NCBI GenBank assembly: GCA_902772965.1
Contig: CACYCT010000074.1
Span: forward strand, 1-45,669
DNA: 45,669 nucleotides
From: an uncultured Bacteroidales bacterium
GTDB taxonomy: Bacteria; Bacteroidota; Bacteroidia; Bacteroidales; Muribaculaceae
Direction of reading: 5' to 3'
The notes under the pieces are model-generated. The model worked only from the letters and a program-made list of their open reading frames with translations. It had not been told where the DNA came from and did no database searches. The translations under genes were made by a program, and so were the position numbers. Shown here piece by piece: positions 7,365 to 15,372 of this stretch. Position 1 is the first letter of the stretch, and every line of letters begins with the position of its first letter.

Positions 7365-9344
7365 ATGAACATGCATACCAAAAGTCGACTTTTCGCCGCG
7401 CTGCTGACCACCGTCTGGACCACCCTCGCGTGGGCACAGATGGTGAACCCCGTCAGTTGGCAATCAAACGTGAAACTCACCGGCGAACGCTCCGGAGAAA
7501 TAACACTCACAGCCACCATCGACAATGGCTGGCACCTGTACGCCACCGAACTCCCCGCCGGAGGACCGCAATCCACATCCGTTGAATGGCAACGACTTGA
7601 GGGCGTGAAACTCGACGGAAAACTCTCCACCACACCCGCTCCCCAACGCCAACACGACCCGACCTTCGACATGGATCTGAGTTGGTGGACCGGACGCGCC
7701 GTGCTCCGCCAACGCTTCACCATCACCGACCCGAAATACGCCATCGAAGGACAGGTGCGGTATATGGCATGCAACGACGTGACCTGCACCTCGCCGGCCA
7801 CCGAGCCGTTCACTTTCTCCGGAAACTTGCCAAACGCCGACAAGACAGCCGACGACACCGAGGCGGGCGATACCGCAAAAGCCGATTCCGACTCCACCGC
7901 CGCCCCTGCCCCGACAGTCGCGCCGGAAACCGACACTTGGGCACCGGTAACCGCCGCGGCGCAATCCGAGCAAGCGCAAGTGAGCCAAGGCTCGCTATGG
8001 TACGTGTTCTGGGCCTGCTTCGGCGGCGGACTGCTCGCCCTGCTCACGCCCTGCGTGTGGCCGATAATCCCGATGACCGTCAGTTTCTTCCTCAAGCGCA
8101 GCGGCTCGCGCTCGAAGGCCATTCGCAACGCGGTGACCTACGGATTGTCAATCGTGGTCATCTACGTCGCACTCGGCCTCGCCGTCACAGCCGCCTTCGG
8201 ACCGAGCACGCTCAACGCCATCGCCACCAGCGCCGTGTGCAACATCGTGTTCTTCCTCCTGCTCGTGGTGTTCGCCATCTCATTCTTCGGCGGATTTGAA
8301 ATCAAACTGCCCGACTCGTGGGGCAACCGCCTCGACCAAGCCGCCGACCGCTCGACCGGACTGCTGAGCATATTCTTCATGGCATTCACGTTGGCCATCG
8401 TCTCGTTCTCCTGCACAGGCCCCATCATCGGCACCCTACTCGTCGAAGCCGCCTCGCAAGGGCAGCGACTCGCACCCGCCGTGGGCATGCTCGGGTTCGC
8501 CATCGCGCTGGCCATACCGTTCACACTCTTCGCCCTCTTCCCCTCCTGGCTCAAACAGTTGCCGCGCTCGGGCGGTTGGATGAACACCGTAAAAGTCGTG
8601 CTCGGATTCATCGAGCTGGCCCTGTCCCTAAAATTCCTCTCCGTGGCCGACCTCGCCTACGGCTGGCACATACTTGACCGCGAGGTGTTCCTCGCACTGT
8701 GGATCGCCATCTTCGGTTTGCTCGGACTTTACCTGCTCGGCCTCTTCCGATTCAGCAGCGACGACAAGGACGACGGCTCGGGAATCGGGGTGACACGTTT
8801 CTTCCTCGCGCTGATCTCGCTCAGTTTCACGGCCTACCTCATTCCCGGCCTCTGGGGAGCGCCGCTACGCGCCACATCGGCCTTCGTGCCTCCGCTGTAC
8901 ACCCAGGACTTCAACCTCTACGGCGGCGAAGTGACCCAATTCGACGACTACGACGAAGGTATGCGCGCCGCGCGACAAACCGGACGGCCCGTATTCCTCG
9001 ACTTCTCAGGCTACGGCTGCGTCAACTGCCGGAAAATGGACGGGGCCGTTATCGACAAAACCGAAGTGAAACAACTGCTCAACGAGCGTTTCGTCACCAT
9101 CCAACTCATGGTCGACGACAAAACGCCCCTATCCCAACCCCGATACGTGGAAGAGAACGGACGTCAAACCCGCCTCGACACGCGCGGCGACCTATGGAGT
9201 TATCTCCAAAGACACAAATTCCAATCCAACTCACAACCCTATTACGTCGTTCTTGACGCCAACGGACAAATGCGCTCCGGCCCATTCGCATACAAAGAAG
9301 ATGTCGAAGCATTCGTCAAATTCCTTGAAAAGGGGCTTGAATAA
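7365..9344 (+). CDS. dsbD: Protein-disulfide reductase DsbD-like (thiol:disulfide interchange)
   Basis: DsbD carries electrons from cytoplasmic thioredoxin across the inner membrane to periplasmic thiol proteins. The 659 residues show all three parts. After a signal peptide (cleavage likely after AWA, residue 24) comes the periplasmic N-terminal domain with the pair C136/C141 (MACNDVTC). The membrane domain, about 210-500 with eight or so helices, has its redox cysteines C230 (LLTPCVWP) and C350 (SFSCTGP). The C-terminal thioredoxin-like domain has C552-V-N-C555. The region at 155-195 is an Ala/Asp/Thr-rich linker. The first of two near in-frame ATGs is used here; starting at the second (7371) changes only two residues. 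mazG follows after 27 bases, so they probably share a transcript. Confidence 0.93.
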   Translation: MNMHTKSRLFAALLTTVWTTLAWAQMVNPVSWQSNVKLTGERSGEITLTATIDNGWHLYATELPAGGPQSTSVEWQRLEGVKLDGKLSTTPAPQRQHDPTFDMDLSWWTGRAVLRQRFTITDPKYAIEGQVRYMACNDVTCTSPATEPFTFSGNLPNADKTADDTEAGDTAKADSDSTAAPAPTVAPETDTWAPVTAAAQSEQAQVSQGSLWYVFWACFGGGLLALLTPCVWPIIPMTVSFFLKRSGSRSKAIRNAVTYGLSIVVIYVALGLAVTAAFGPSTLNAIATSAVCNIVFFLLLVVFAISFFGGFEIKLPDSWGNRLDQAADRSTGLLSIFFMAFTLAIVSFSCTGPIIGTLLVEAASQGQRLAPAVGMLGFAIALAIPFTLFALFPSWLKQLPRSGGWMNTVKVVLGFIELALSLKFLSVADLAYGWHILDREVFLALWIAIFGLLGLYLLGLFRFSSDDKDDGSGIGVTRFFLALISLSFTAYLIPGLWGAPLRATSAFVPPLYTQDFNLYGGEVTQFDDYDEGMRAARQTGRPVFLDFSGYGCVNCRKMDGAVIDKTEVKQLLNERFVTIQLMVDDKTPLSQPRYVEENGRQTRLDTRGDLWSYLQRHKFQSNSQPYYVVLDANGQMRSGPFAYKEDVEAFVKFLEKGLE

Positions 9345-9371
9345 AGCACACTTGTCAGAAACAAACAAACC

Positions 9372-10172
9372 ATGCCACACAATACACGCGAACAAAAACT
9401 GCAAGCCTTCGGCAGGCTGCTTGACGTGATGGACACCCTGCGCGAGCGTTGCCCGTGGGACCGCGAGCAAACCAACGAATCGCTCCGACCCAACACCATC
9501 GAGGAAACCATGGAACTGGCCGACGCCATACTCGCCGACCACCCCGCCGAAATACGTAAAGAACTCGGCGACGTGCTGCTGCACATCGTTTTCTACGCCA
9601 AAATCGGCGACGAGAAAAACCAATTCGACATCGCCGACGTGTGCAACTCCCTGTGCGACAAACTCATCTTCCGCCACCCGCACGTCTACGGACAAGAAAC
9701 CGCCAACTCCGCCGCCGAAGTGCTCCAAAACTGGGAAGTGATCAAGACGAAAGAAAAAGACGGAAACAAAACCATCCTCTCCGGCGTGCCCGTGAGCCTG
9801 CCGTCACTGATTAAAGCCGACAGGATACAAGAAAAAGCCGCCAACGTGGGATTCGACTGGGAAAACCGGGAAGACGTCTGGGACAAAGTGCGCGAAGAAC
9901 TCGCCGAAGTCGAAGCCGAAATGCGCCGAGGCACCGCCGAGAACCTCGAGAAAGAGTTCGGCGACCTGCTCTTCTCCATCGTCAACGCCGCCCGACTCTA
10001 CGGTGTGCGGCCCGACAACGCGCTCGAAAAAACCAACCGCAAGTTTATCGCACGATTCAACCACATCGAGCGCCGCGCCAAAGAAACGGGGAGAAACCTC
10101 AACGAAATGACACTCGCCGAAATGGATCAACTCTGGGACGAGGCAAAACACCTAAACCTTGAACAACCATGA
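9372..10172 (+). CDS. mazG: Nucleoside triphosphate pyrophosphohydrolase MazG
   Basis: MazG hydrolyses non-canonical and canonical NTPs to NMP and pyrophosphate, which cleans the nucleotide pool and can lower ppGpp. The 266-residue length is that of the full two-domain form. The N-terminal repeat shows CPWDREQT and the EETMELADAI helix whose acidic residues bind magnesium. The C-terminal repeat shows VGFDW and EELAEVEAEM, with the ELGDVLLHIVF / EFGDLLFSIVN helices in each half. It is the middle gene of a dsbD-mazG-nitroreductase unit. Its stop overlaps the next start by four bases (ATGA). Confidence 0.95.
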   Translation: MPHNTREQKLQAFGRLLDVMDTLRERCPWDREQTNESLRPNTIEETMELADAILADHPAEIRKELGDVLLHIVFYAKIGDEKNQFDIADVCNSLCDKLIFRHPHVYGQETANSAAEVLQNWEVIKTKEKDGNKTILSGVPVSLPSLIKADRIQEKAANVGFDWENREDVWDKVREELAEVEAEMRRGTAENLEKEFGDLLFSIVNAARLYGVRPDNALEKTNRKFIARFNHIERRAKETGRNLNEMTLAEMDQLWDEAKHLNLEQP

Positions 10173-10846
10173 CCCTCATCGAAGCCATCAAAGCACGGCA
10201 CAGCATTCGCGCATACACGCAACAACCCATCGAACCCGAAAAAGTTGCCGCATTGCGACAACTCATCGAGCAATGCAACACCGAAGGCCGGCTCAACATC
10301 CAACTCGTCACCAACGAGCCACACGCCTTCGGAAAATCCCTGCTCGCGCACTACGGTAAGTTCTCCAACGTGAGCAACTACCTCGTCCTGGCCGGACAAC
10401 GCGCCGACGACCTCGACGAGCGGATCGGATACTACGGCGAACTGCTTGTGCTCGAAGCCGAGCGAATGGGGCTGAACACGTGCTGGGTCGCCCTCACGTT
10501 CAAAAAAATCGCCTCAGCCTTCACGCTCAACCAAGACGATGTCCTGCGCTGCGTAATCAGCATCGGATACGGAGCCAAAGAAGGAGCGAACCACAAAATC
10601 AAACGCCCCGACCAAGTGAGCAACCTCACTCCCGACAGCCCCGACTGGTTCCGGCGCGGCGTGGCCGCAGCCCTGCTCGCCCCGACAGCAATCAACCAGC
10701 AAAAGTTCCAACTCACCCTCCTGCCCGACAACATCGTCGAAGCCCGGGCAAAGTGGGGACCATACAGCAAAATCGACCTCGGAATTGCCAAATACCACTT
10801 CGAAGTGGGCGCAGGCGTGGAAAATTTCCACTGGAAAGACCAATAA
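10169..10846 (+). CDS. Nitroreductase family protein
   Basis: The 225-residue protein has the nitroreductase N-terminus with SIRAY (residues 12-16), where the arginine contacts the FMN phosphate, and a later GYGAKEGANHKIKRP stretch close to the usual active-site segment. The middle (YYGELLVLEAERMGLNTCW) is the conserved dimer-interface helix. The layout fits the TM1586-like branch (PF14512), FMN enzymes of unknown physiological substrate. It starts inside the end of mazG and is likely translated by coupling. A small GC stem (CGGC 10879-10882, GCCG 10890-10893) followed by CTTTTTG may terminate the operon. Confidence 0.88.
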   Translation: MTLIEAIKARHSIRAYTQQPIEPEKVAALRQLIEQCNTEGRLNIQLVTNEPHAFGKSLLAHYGKFSNVSNYLVLAGQRADDLDERIGYYGELLVLEAERMGLNTCWVALTFKKIASAFTLNQDDVLRCVISIGYGAKEGANHKIKRPDQVSNLTPDSPDWFRRGVAAALLAPTAINQQKFQLTLLPDNIVEARAKWGPYSKIDLGIAKYHFEVGAGVENFHWKDQ

Positions 10847-10900
10847 ACCGCTACGCAAACACTCTTTCACTGACAAATCGGCACGATTAGCCGCTTTTTG

Positions 10901-10932
10901 TTTGTGTGAATAAATAAATGTTTGTACTTTTG
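10901..10932 (+). promoter_or_regulatory. Strong promoter of the OmpA-family gene
   Basis: TTTG at 10901-10904 and TACTTTTG at 10925-10932 with 20 bases between them match both parts of the Bacteroidetes sigma-ABfr consensus. The ATG is at 10983. Confidence 0.75.
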
Positions 10933-10982
10933 CCCGGATTTTTGAAAAACACCATAGTATATTCATTAAAACGTATCTGACA

Positions 10983-12146
10983 ATGAAAAAAATTGTTATG
11001 ATCCTTGCCCTCGTTTTGGGCGTTGTCGCTGCTCAGGCCCAGGTAACTCTGGCAGGCAGCAAATTCACCGACAACTGGTCGGTAACCCTTAAGGGTGGCG
11101 GCGTGTCGCCATTCAAAAACTATGCCTTCTGGCCCGCAACCCGCGGTATCTTCGGTGTCGAACTGAGAAAGCAGGTCACCCCCGTGCTCGGCCTCGGAAT
11201 CGAAGGTGAATGGACAGTGAACACCTCCAGCTGGCAAAAACGCTTCAGCGTCTGGGGACCTCATAGCGCCAACATCATCGACCACCAACTCGTGGGCGCT
11301 TTCGGAACCATCAACTTCGCAAACCTCTTCTTCGGATATAAAGGCGTTCCGCGTCTGCTCGACGTTGAAGGTGTGTTCGGAGCGGGATGGTGGCACGGAT
11401 ACAAAACCGGCACCCTGACCAGCGGAACAACCACCATCAAGAACTGCGACGACAACTCTTGGTACACCAAAGCCGGAGTGAACGTCAACTTCAACCTCGG
11501 AGAAAGCAAGGCATGGACCGTGGCTCTGAAACCCGCCGTGGTCTGGTATATGGGACACGGAGCCACACACACCACCACCGCCATGAACGCCAACACCGCC
11601 GCTGTGGAAATGCAAGTCGGCCTCACCTACCACTTCCGCAACAGCAACGGAGAGCACTACATGACCCTGTGTGACAAGAAATACACCCAAGCCGACATCG
11701 ACGCGCTCAACGCCGAAATCAACGCCCTTCGCGCACGCAAACCTGAAACAAAAGTCGTTGAGAGAGTTGTCGAGAAATTCATCGAAAAACCCATCGAGAA
11801 AGTCGTCGACCACAGCAGCAAGTCGCTTGAGACCAACGTCTTCTTCGCCCAGGGCAAGAGCGTTGTCACCGCAGCCCAGATGCCCAACGTCGAGCGCGTG
11901 GCAACCTTCCTGAAAAACAACCCCGGCTCCTCCGTGGTCATCCGCGGCTACGCCTCGCCCGAAGGCAGCAAGGAAATCAACGAACGCCTTGCAAAAGCCC
12001 GCGCGAACGCCGTCAAAGACCTGCTCACAGGAAAATACAAAATCAGCGCCAAACGCATCAAAGCACAAGGCCTCGGCGTGGGCGACATGTTCAGCGAGCC
12101 CGACTGGAACCGCGTTTCGGTTTGCACAATCAACGTAGGGGAATAA
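10983..12146 (+). CDS. OmpA-family outer membrane protein
   Basis: The 387 residues begin with a signal peptide (MKKIVMILALVLGVVAAQAQ). Residues of about 25-225 look like an outer-membrane beta-barrel, with alternating aromatic strands and an amphipathic strand ending YHFRN. A helical linker around 235-285 carries repeated VVE/IEK steps (KVVERVVEKFIEKPIEKVV). The C-terminal OmpA-like peptidoglycan-binding domain is at about 285-387 (FFAQGKSVVT, then IRGYASPEGSKEINERLAKARA). Such proteins tie the outer membrane to peptidoglycan. The consensus promoter and the highly biased codons suggest an abundant protein. It is monocistronic, with a clear terminator. Confidence 0.92.
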   Translation: MKKIVMILALVLGVVAAQAQVTLAGSKFTDNWSVTLKGGGVSPFKNYAFWPATRGIFGVELRKQVTPVLGLGIEGEWTVNTSSWQKRFSVWGPHSANIIDHQLVGAFGTINFANLFFGYKGVPRLLDVEGVFGAGWWHGYKTGTLTSGTTTIKNCDDNSWYTKAGVNVNFNLGESKAWTVALKPAVVWYMGHGATHTTTAMNANTAAVEMQVGLTYHFRNSNGEHYMTLCDKKYTQADIDALNAEINALRARKPETKVVERVVEKFIEKPIEKVVDHSSKSLETNVFFAQGKSVVTAAQMPNVERVATFLKNNPGSSVVIRGYASPEGSKEINERLAKARANAVKDLLTGKYKISAKRIKAQGLGVGDMFSEPDWNRVSVCTINVGE

Positions 12147-12202
12147 AACCCTGAACCAATCTGTCCGGAAGCGTTACTTTGCTGTCCGGTGAAACAACAC
12201 CC

Positions 12203-12233
12203 CACCCCCGTAGCCGCATGAGCCGCGGGGGTG
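12203..12233 (+). terminator. Terminator of the OmpA-family gene
   Basis: CACCCCCG (12203-12210) pairs with CGGGGGTG (12226-12233), followed by ATTTTCATTCCTATTTTTC. It lies 57 bases after the stop codon. Confidence 0.8.
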
Positions 12234-12300
12234 ATTTTCATTCCTATTTTTCAGCGCTTTCAGCGCATTAACCACCCTGAACTAAAAAACCGCTACCGAA

Positions 12301-12335
12301 TTTGCACGCCGATTCAAAAAAAAGCATTACCTTTG
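12301..12335 (+). promoter_or_regulatory. Promoter of tRNA-Leu
   Basis: TACCTTTG at 12328-12335 matches the -7 consensus. TTTG at 12301-12304 is a -33 candidate at a long spacing of 23 bases. The tRNA begins at 12381. Confidence 0.55.
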
Positions 12336-12380
12336 CAGCCGTTAAATGGGCCGCACGACGACCCTGTGATGACACCCACT

Positions 12381-12462
12381 GCGCTTGTGGCGAAATTGGT
12401 AGACGCGCCAGACTTAGGATCTGGTAACTCCGGTTGTGTAGGTTCGAGTCCTATCAGGCGCA
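12381..12462 (+). tRNA. tRNA-Leu (anticodon UAG)
   Basis: The acceptor arms GCGCTTG (12381-12387) and CAGGCGC (12455-12461) pair over seven positions with one G-U; the discriminator base is A12462. The anticodon stem CCAGA/TCTGG (12408-12412, 12420-12424) encloses the loop CTTAGGA with TAG at 12415-12417, which reads CUA leucine codons. A long variable arm (12425-12437) makes it class II. The T arm is GTAGG-TTCGAGT-CCTAT. No CCA is encoded. The gene's 3' end is followed by mobile-element debris. Confidence 0.97.
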
Positions 12463-12478
12463 CAGATGTAGCACTCTG

Positions 12479-12506
12479 TATCTCACTTGAATACAAAAGT
12501 GAGATA
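12479..12506 (+). terminator. Hairpin downstream of tRNA-Leu
   Basis: TATCTCACTT (12479-12488) and AAGTGAGATA (12497-12506) form a perfect 10-bp stem with an 8-base loop. An outer pair ACAGATG (12462-12468) and CATCTGT (12511-12517) flanks it. There is no strong T-run, so termination is only probable. Confidence 0.5.
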
Positions 12507-12516
12507 CTATCATCTG

Positions 12517-12765
12517 TAAGCCTCTTTCATCTGTAAGTCTGGCATGTACTTCTGAGGCTATCAGACTCTCAAGTTTTTCAGGAGTCATTGAGGACATCCT
12601 TTGCCATTTCTTACCATACTGTTCAGACTCTAAAACCTCCTTCCAAAGAGATGTCTGTTTCATAAGTTCCACACCTCTTTTCCAAAGTTCAGGGTTTCTT
12701 TGTGCCACTACCCTATCCCAAAGATGTGTATACTCATGAATAGGATGCTCGGGAGTAAACATCGC
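12517..12765 (-). pseudogene. Fragment of a large polyvalent mobile-element protein
   Basis: The minus strand encodes about 83 residues beginning AMFTPEHPIHEYTHLWDR and ending near SEVHARLT. To my memory this matches a zincin-like segment in large polyvalent proteins of Bacteroidales plasmids and conjugative elements. HEYTH (12724-12738) has the HExxH form of a metallopeptidase site. The parent proteins are usually many hundreds to thousands of residues, so this is a remnant. Upstream it runs abruptly into another frame that resembles an IS110-type transposase, and downstream it fades into the hairpin region behind the tRNA. It should not be annotated as an intact gene. Confidence 0.65.
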
Positions 12766-12841
12766 TCTTGCGGCCCGGCATCTGCTTGATGAAGTAGGGG
12801 TTGACAAGACGCAGATGGAAGTACGGCTCAAGAACGGATTG
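12758..12841 (-). pseudogene. Fragment of an IS110-like transposase
   Basis: In the frame of minus-strand codons starting at 12841, about 28 residues read SVLEPYFHLRLVNPYF followed by IKQMPGRKSDV. VNPYFIKQMPGRKSDV resembles the conserved N-terminal segment of IS110-family transposases (usually continuing with a DA-W helix). After the valine the frame reaches a stop and the neighbouring frame continues with the polyvalent-protein fragment. No other part of an IS110 element is visible, so it is a relic. The similarity is from memory and covers few residues. Confidence 0.55.
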
Positions 12842-12981
12842 AGCGTGTGTCGGCCTTGATTTTTGCAAAAAAGGGTAACTTCAGGGATAATTTGCTCTAC
12901 TTTTTTATAGCGACTGGCTTATATATCCCGATTTTTATCTAAATTTGCTACGTCATTGAGGATTTTTTGCTTGTTTTTAAA

Positions 12982-13079
12982 CGCAGCACTAAGGTAAGTG
13001 AAAAATCTGACATGGCAAAATCTTGGGCAACTTTTTGTTGCTCAGGAACTTGTAAATAAAGTTAAACTAAAGTGCTGCG
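12982..13079. mobile_element. Short segment bounded by inverted repeats, possible IS/MITE remnant
   Basis: CGCAGCACT at 12982-12990 is repeated inverted as AGTGCTGCG at 13071-13079. The enclosed DNA is A/T-rich, unlike the GC-rich host genes, and has no reading frame. This suggests a miniature element or the fused ends of an insertion sequence. The stretch between the transposase fragment and this segment (12842-12981) holds nothing I can recognise. Confidence 0.35.
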
Positions 13080-13094
13080 GAATTTAGGATTCTG

Positions 13095-13102
13095 TAATTT
13101 TG
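13095..13102 (+). promoter_or_regulatory. -7 box for the LRR protein gene
   Basis: TAATTTTG matches the -7 consensus, 94 bases ahead of the ATG at 13197, just outside the inverted-repeat segment. No good -33 is seen. Confidence 0.5.
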
Positions 13103-13196
13103 CGTTTGAAAAGGCATCGTCTTCGTTGCGATTCCACACAAAGAAGTTCGAGACCTTTATGACCGAAATACAACCTTTCAAAAAAATCATACGCCT

Positions 13197-15092
13197 ATGA
13201 AAAAGTTTTTACTCCTCGCGGCCTTCGCGCTGCTCGTTGCGGGAAGTGCCGGCGCCTACCAGCAAGACTTCAAGTCCGGCAACTTCTTCTATTCCGTTAT
13301 CAGTCATAGCGGTGGCACCGTGGCTTTGGTCCATGACCCAAATGTCAGTAGTTCCAAGCCACAGTACACAAATCTGTCGGGGGAAATCACTATCCCCTCA
13401 ACTGTTACCAACGACGGAACGACTTACACAGTCATCACAATCGGCGGCAACTGTTTTTACAAGAACAATACGATTACAAAAGTCAATATTCCCAACACCG
13501 TCACGAGTATTCGCGATAGAGCCTTCTATCAAAACACCGCTCTGACAAAAATCTCCATCCCCAACAGTGTCACTTTTATTCGCACGGATGCCTTTAATGG
13601 CTGCACCAAACTGAGTGAGCTTGACCTCAGCAACTCTATCGACACAATCGGCAGACAAGCCTTCAAGGGCTGCACAAGTTTGCACATGCTCGCGATTCCC
13701 GAAGGCGTTGAGAAAATTTTCTACGCCGCATTCGAAAACTGCACCAACTTATCGGCAGTCTTTATTTACGGAGAAACACTGTCCTGGTTACAGGGTAGTG
13801 TGTTCAATGGCTGCACTTCGTTGAATTCCATCAACTTCCCGAACTCCGTTTATCGGCTCGGCTCAAATGTCATGAAAGGAACTCCGTGGTGGAATAATCA
13901 GGCAGACGGTCTTGTCTATATCGGCTCGGCTGCCTATAAATATAAAGGTACTATGCCCGACGGCACCGACATCACCATTAAAGACGGCACCAAAGGGATT
14001 GCCGCCAGCTGCTTTGAGGGTTGCAAAGGATTGAACTCGATTTCCTTCCCCAACTCGCTCTTGGAGATTTCCGAATATGCCTTCAATGGCTGCTTCGGCT
14101 TGAAGTCGGTCACAATCCCCAACTCGGTCACTACCATGTATGGTTACATCTTCAACGGCTGCACCGGCTTGACCTCGGCAACACTCCCCAACACGATAAA
14201 GACCATTCCCAATTACACCTTTGCCGGCTGCTCTGTTCTTAAATCGGTTAACGTCCCCAACACGGTTGAAACGATTGAAAGTTATGCCTTCAAGGACTGC
14301 GCCGGCTTGACTGTGCTGCCCATCTCCAACTCGGTGAAAAAGATTTGGGTTGGTGCCTACGAAAACTGCTTCGGCTTGACCTCGGTGACCATTCCTAACT
14401 CAGTCACTCTTATCGACACCAATGCGTTCTCCAACTGCATCGGTCTGAAATCGCTGACCATCCCCAGCTCGGTACAAGTGATCAGCAATAATGCGAACAG
14501 CATTGTTAAAGGTTGCGTCAATCTGAAAACACTTAACATCGACAACAACCTTTTTGCCAACATGACGAAATTCTCGGAAATTCGAGAAATCGTTGAAACG
14601 TTGAATTTAGGCAACTCGATTTACGCGATTCCCGAAGACGCGTTCAAAGACTGCACGGCACTGAAGAAGGTGACCTTGCCCAACGACTTCACCTCATTAG
14701 GCAACTCGGCATTCTCGGGCTGCTCCTCGCTGGGAGATGTGTATTGCCCGCGACCGAGGCCTATCCCCATTGATGCAAGTGTGTTCAGCGGCGTGCGTCA
14801 AAGCGACTTCTGCAAACTGCACGTACCCTCCGGCAGCAAAACGCTCTACCAAGCAATGGCTGTATGGAAAGATTTCTACTATATTCTGGAAGATGCCGGT
14901 TCGGGTAGCGATGTTGGCGGCGACGTGAACGGCGACGGCACTGTCGACGTTGACGACATCAACATCCTCGTCAACATCCTTGTCGGCAAAGACAGCGCGA
15001 GCAACTACGCCGGAGCCAACGTTGACGGCATAGGTAGTATTGATGTGAACGACATCAATATGCTCATCAATATCATTTTAGGCAAAGAATAA
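13197..15092 (+). CDS. BspA-like leucine-rich repeat surface protein with dockerin-like tail
   Basis: The 631-residue protein has a signal peptide (MKKFLLLAAFALLVAGSAGA) and then more than a dozen LRR_5 repeats of about 23 residues with the pattern IPNSV-x-I-x-x-x-AF-x-GC-x-x-L (for example SVTIPNSVTTMYGYIFNGC). These are typical of BspA-type adhesins and other surface proteins of Bacteroidetes. Residues of about 577-631 hold two EF-hand-like repeats, GDVNGDGTVDVDDIN and NVDGIGSIDVNDIN, each followed by an LxNI helix; this is the same dockerin-like tail as in the NAGPA protein at 2385-4814. A break in the regular repeats at 225-260 (MKGTPWWNNQADGLVYIG) is common in the family. It is probably exported and binds a host or bacterial ligand, but no ligand can be named. 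Confidence 0.88.
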   Translation: MKKFLLLAAFALLVAGSAGAYQQDFKSGNFFYSVISHSGGTVALVHDPNVSSSKPQYTNLSGEITIPSTVTNDGTTYTVITIGGNCFYKNNTITKVNIPNTVTSIRDRAFYQNTALTKISIPNSVTFIRTDAFNGCTKLSELDLSNSIDTIGRQAFKGCTSLHMLAIPEGVEKIFYAAFENCTNLSAVFIYGETLSWLQGSVFNGCTSLNSINFPNSVYRLGSNVMKGTPWWNNQADGLVYIGSAAYKYKGTMPDGTDITIKDGTKGIAASCFEGCKGLNSISFPNSLLEISEYAFNGCFGLKSVTIPNSVTTMYGYIFNGCTGLTSATLPNTIKTIPNYTFAGCSVLKSVNVPNTVETIESYAFKDCAGLTVLPISNSVKKIWVGAYENCFGLTSVTIPNSVTLIDTNAFSNCIGLKSLTIPSSVQVISNNANSIVKGCVNLKTLNIDNNLFANMTKFSEIREIVETLNLGNSIYAIPEDAFKDCTALKKVTLPNDFTSLGNSAFSGCSSLGDVYCPRPRPIPIDASVFSGVRQSDFCKLHVPSGSKTLYQAMAVWKDFYYILEDAGSGSDVGGDVNGDGTVDVDDINILVNILVGKDSASNYAGANVDGIGSIDVNDINMLINIILGKE

Positions 15093-15143
15093 AGTCTCTG
15101 AGTGGATAGATAGAAATCGGAAATTTAATAGACATAGATTATG

Positions 15144-15171
15144 CAGGGGTGGAGCGCGAGCGAAACCCCTG
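15144..15171 (+). terminator. Hairpin after the LRR gene
   Basis: CAGGGGT (15144-15150) and ACCCCTG (15165-15171) form a 7-bp stem followed by TTTCTG. It lies 52 bases past the stop. The rest of the gap to 15372 holds only the next promoter. Confidence 0.5.
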
Positions 15172-15314
15172 TTTCTGTAAAGTTCCCCCTACCCTATTTG
15201 TTTCATCTTTGTCACTGATTTGACACACGCCGCATTTGCAATGTTGGGTCGAGTGGCATTGCGCCACGGGGGTGTTCATTTTACTTCAAACTGAATTCCT
15301 TTGCCGGAAATGTA

Positions 15315-15344
15315 TTGACAATTCAGAAAAAAGTACTAATTTCG
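15315..15344 (+). promoter_or_regulatory. Promoter of the secreted C26 hydrolase
   Basis: TTG (15315-15317) and TAATTTCG (15337-15344), one base off the -7 consensus, are spaced by 19 bases. The ATG is at 15373. Confidence 0.5.
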
Positions 15345-15372
15345 CACGGCTATTCACATAAATCTATTCTTT

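Noticed and set aside
10887..12068. 393-residue minus-strand frame
   Set aside because: It is opposite the OmpA-family gene, which has promoter, signal peptide, domains and terminator.
12231..12536. 101-residue frame across tRNA-Leu
   Set aside because: It reads through the tRNA gene and its promoter, so it is not a protein gene.
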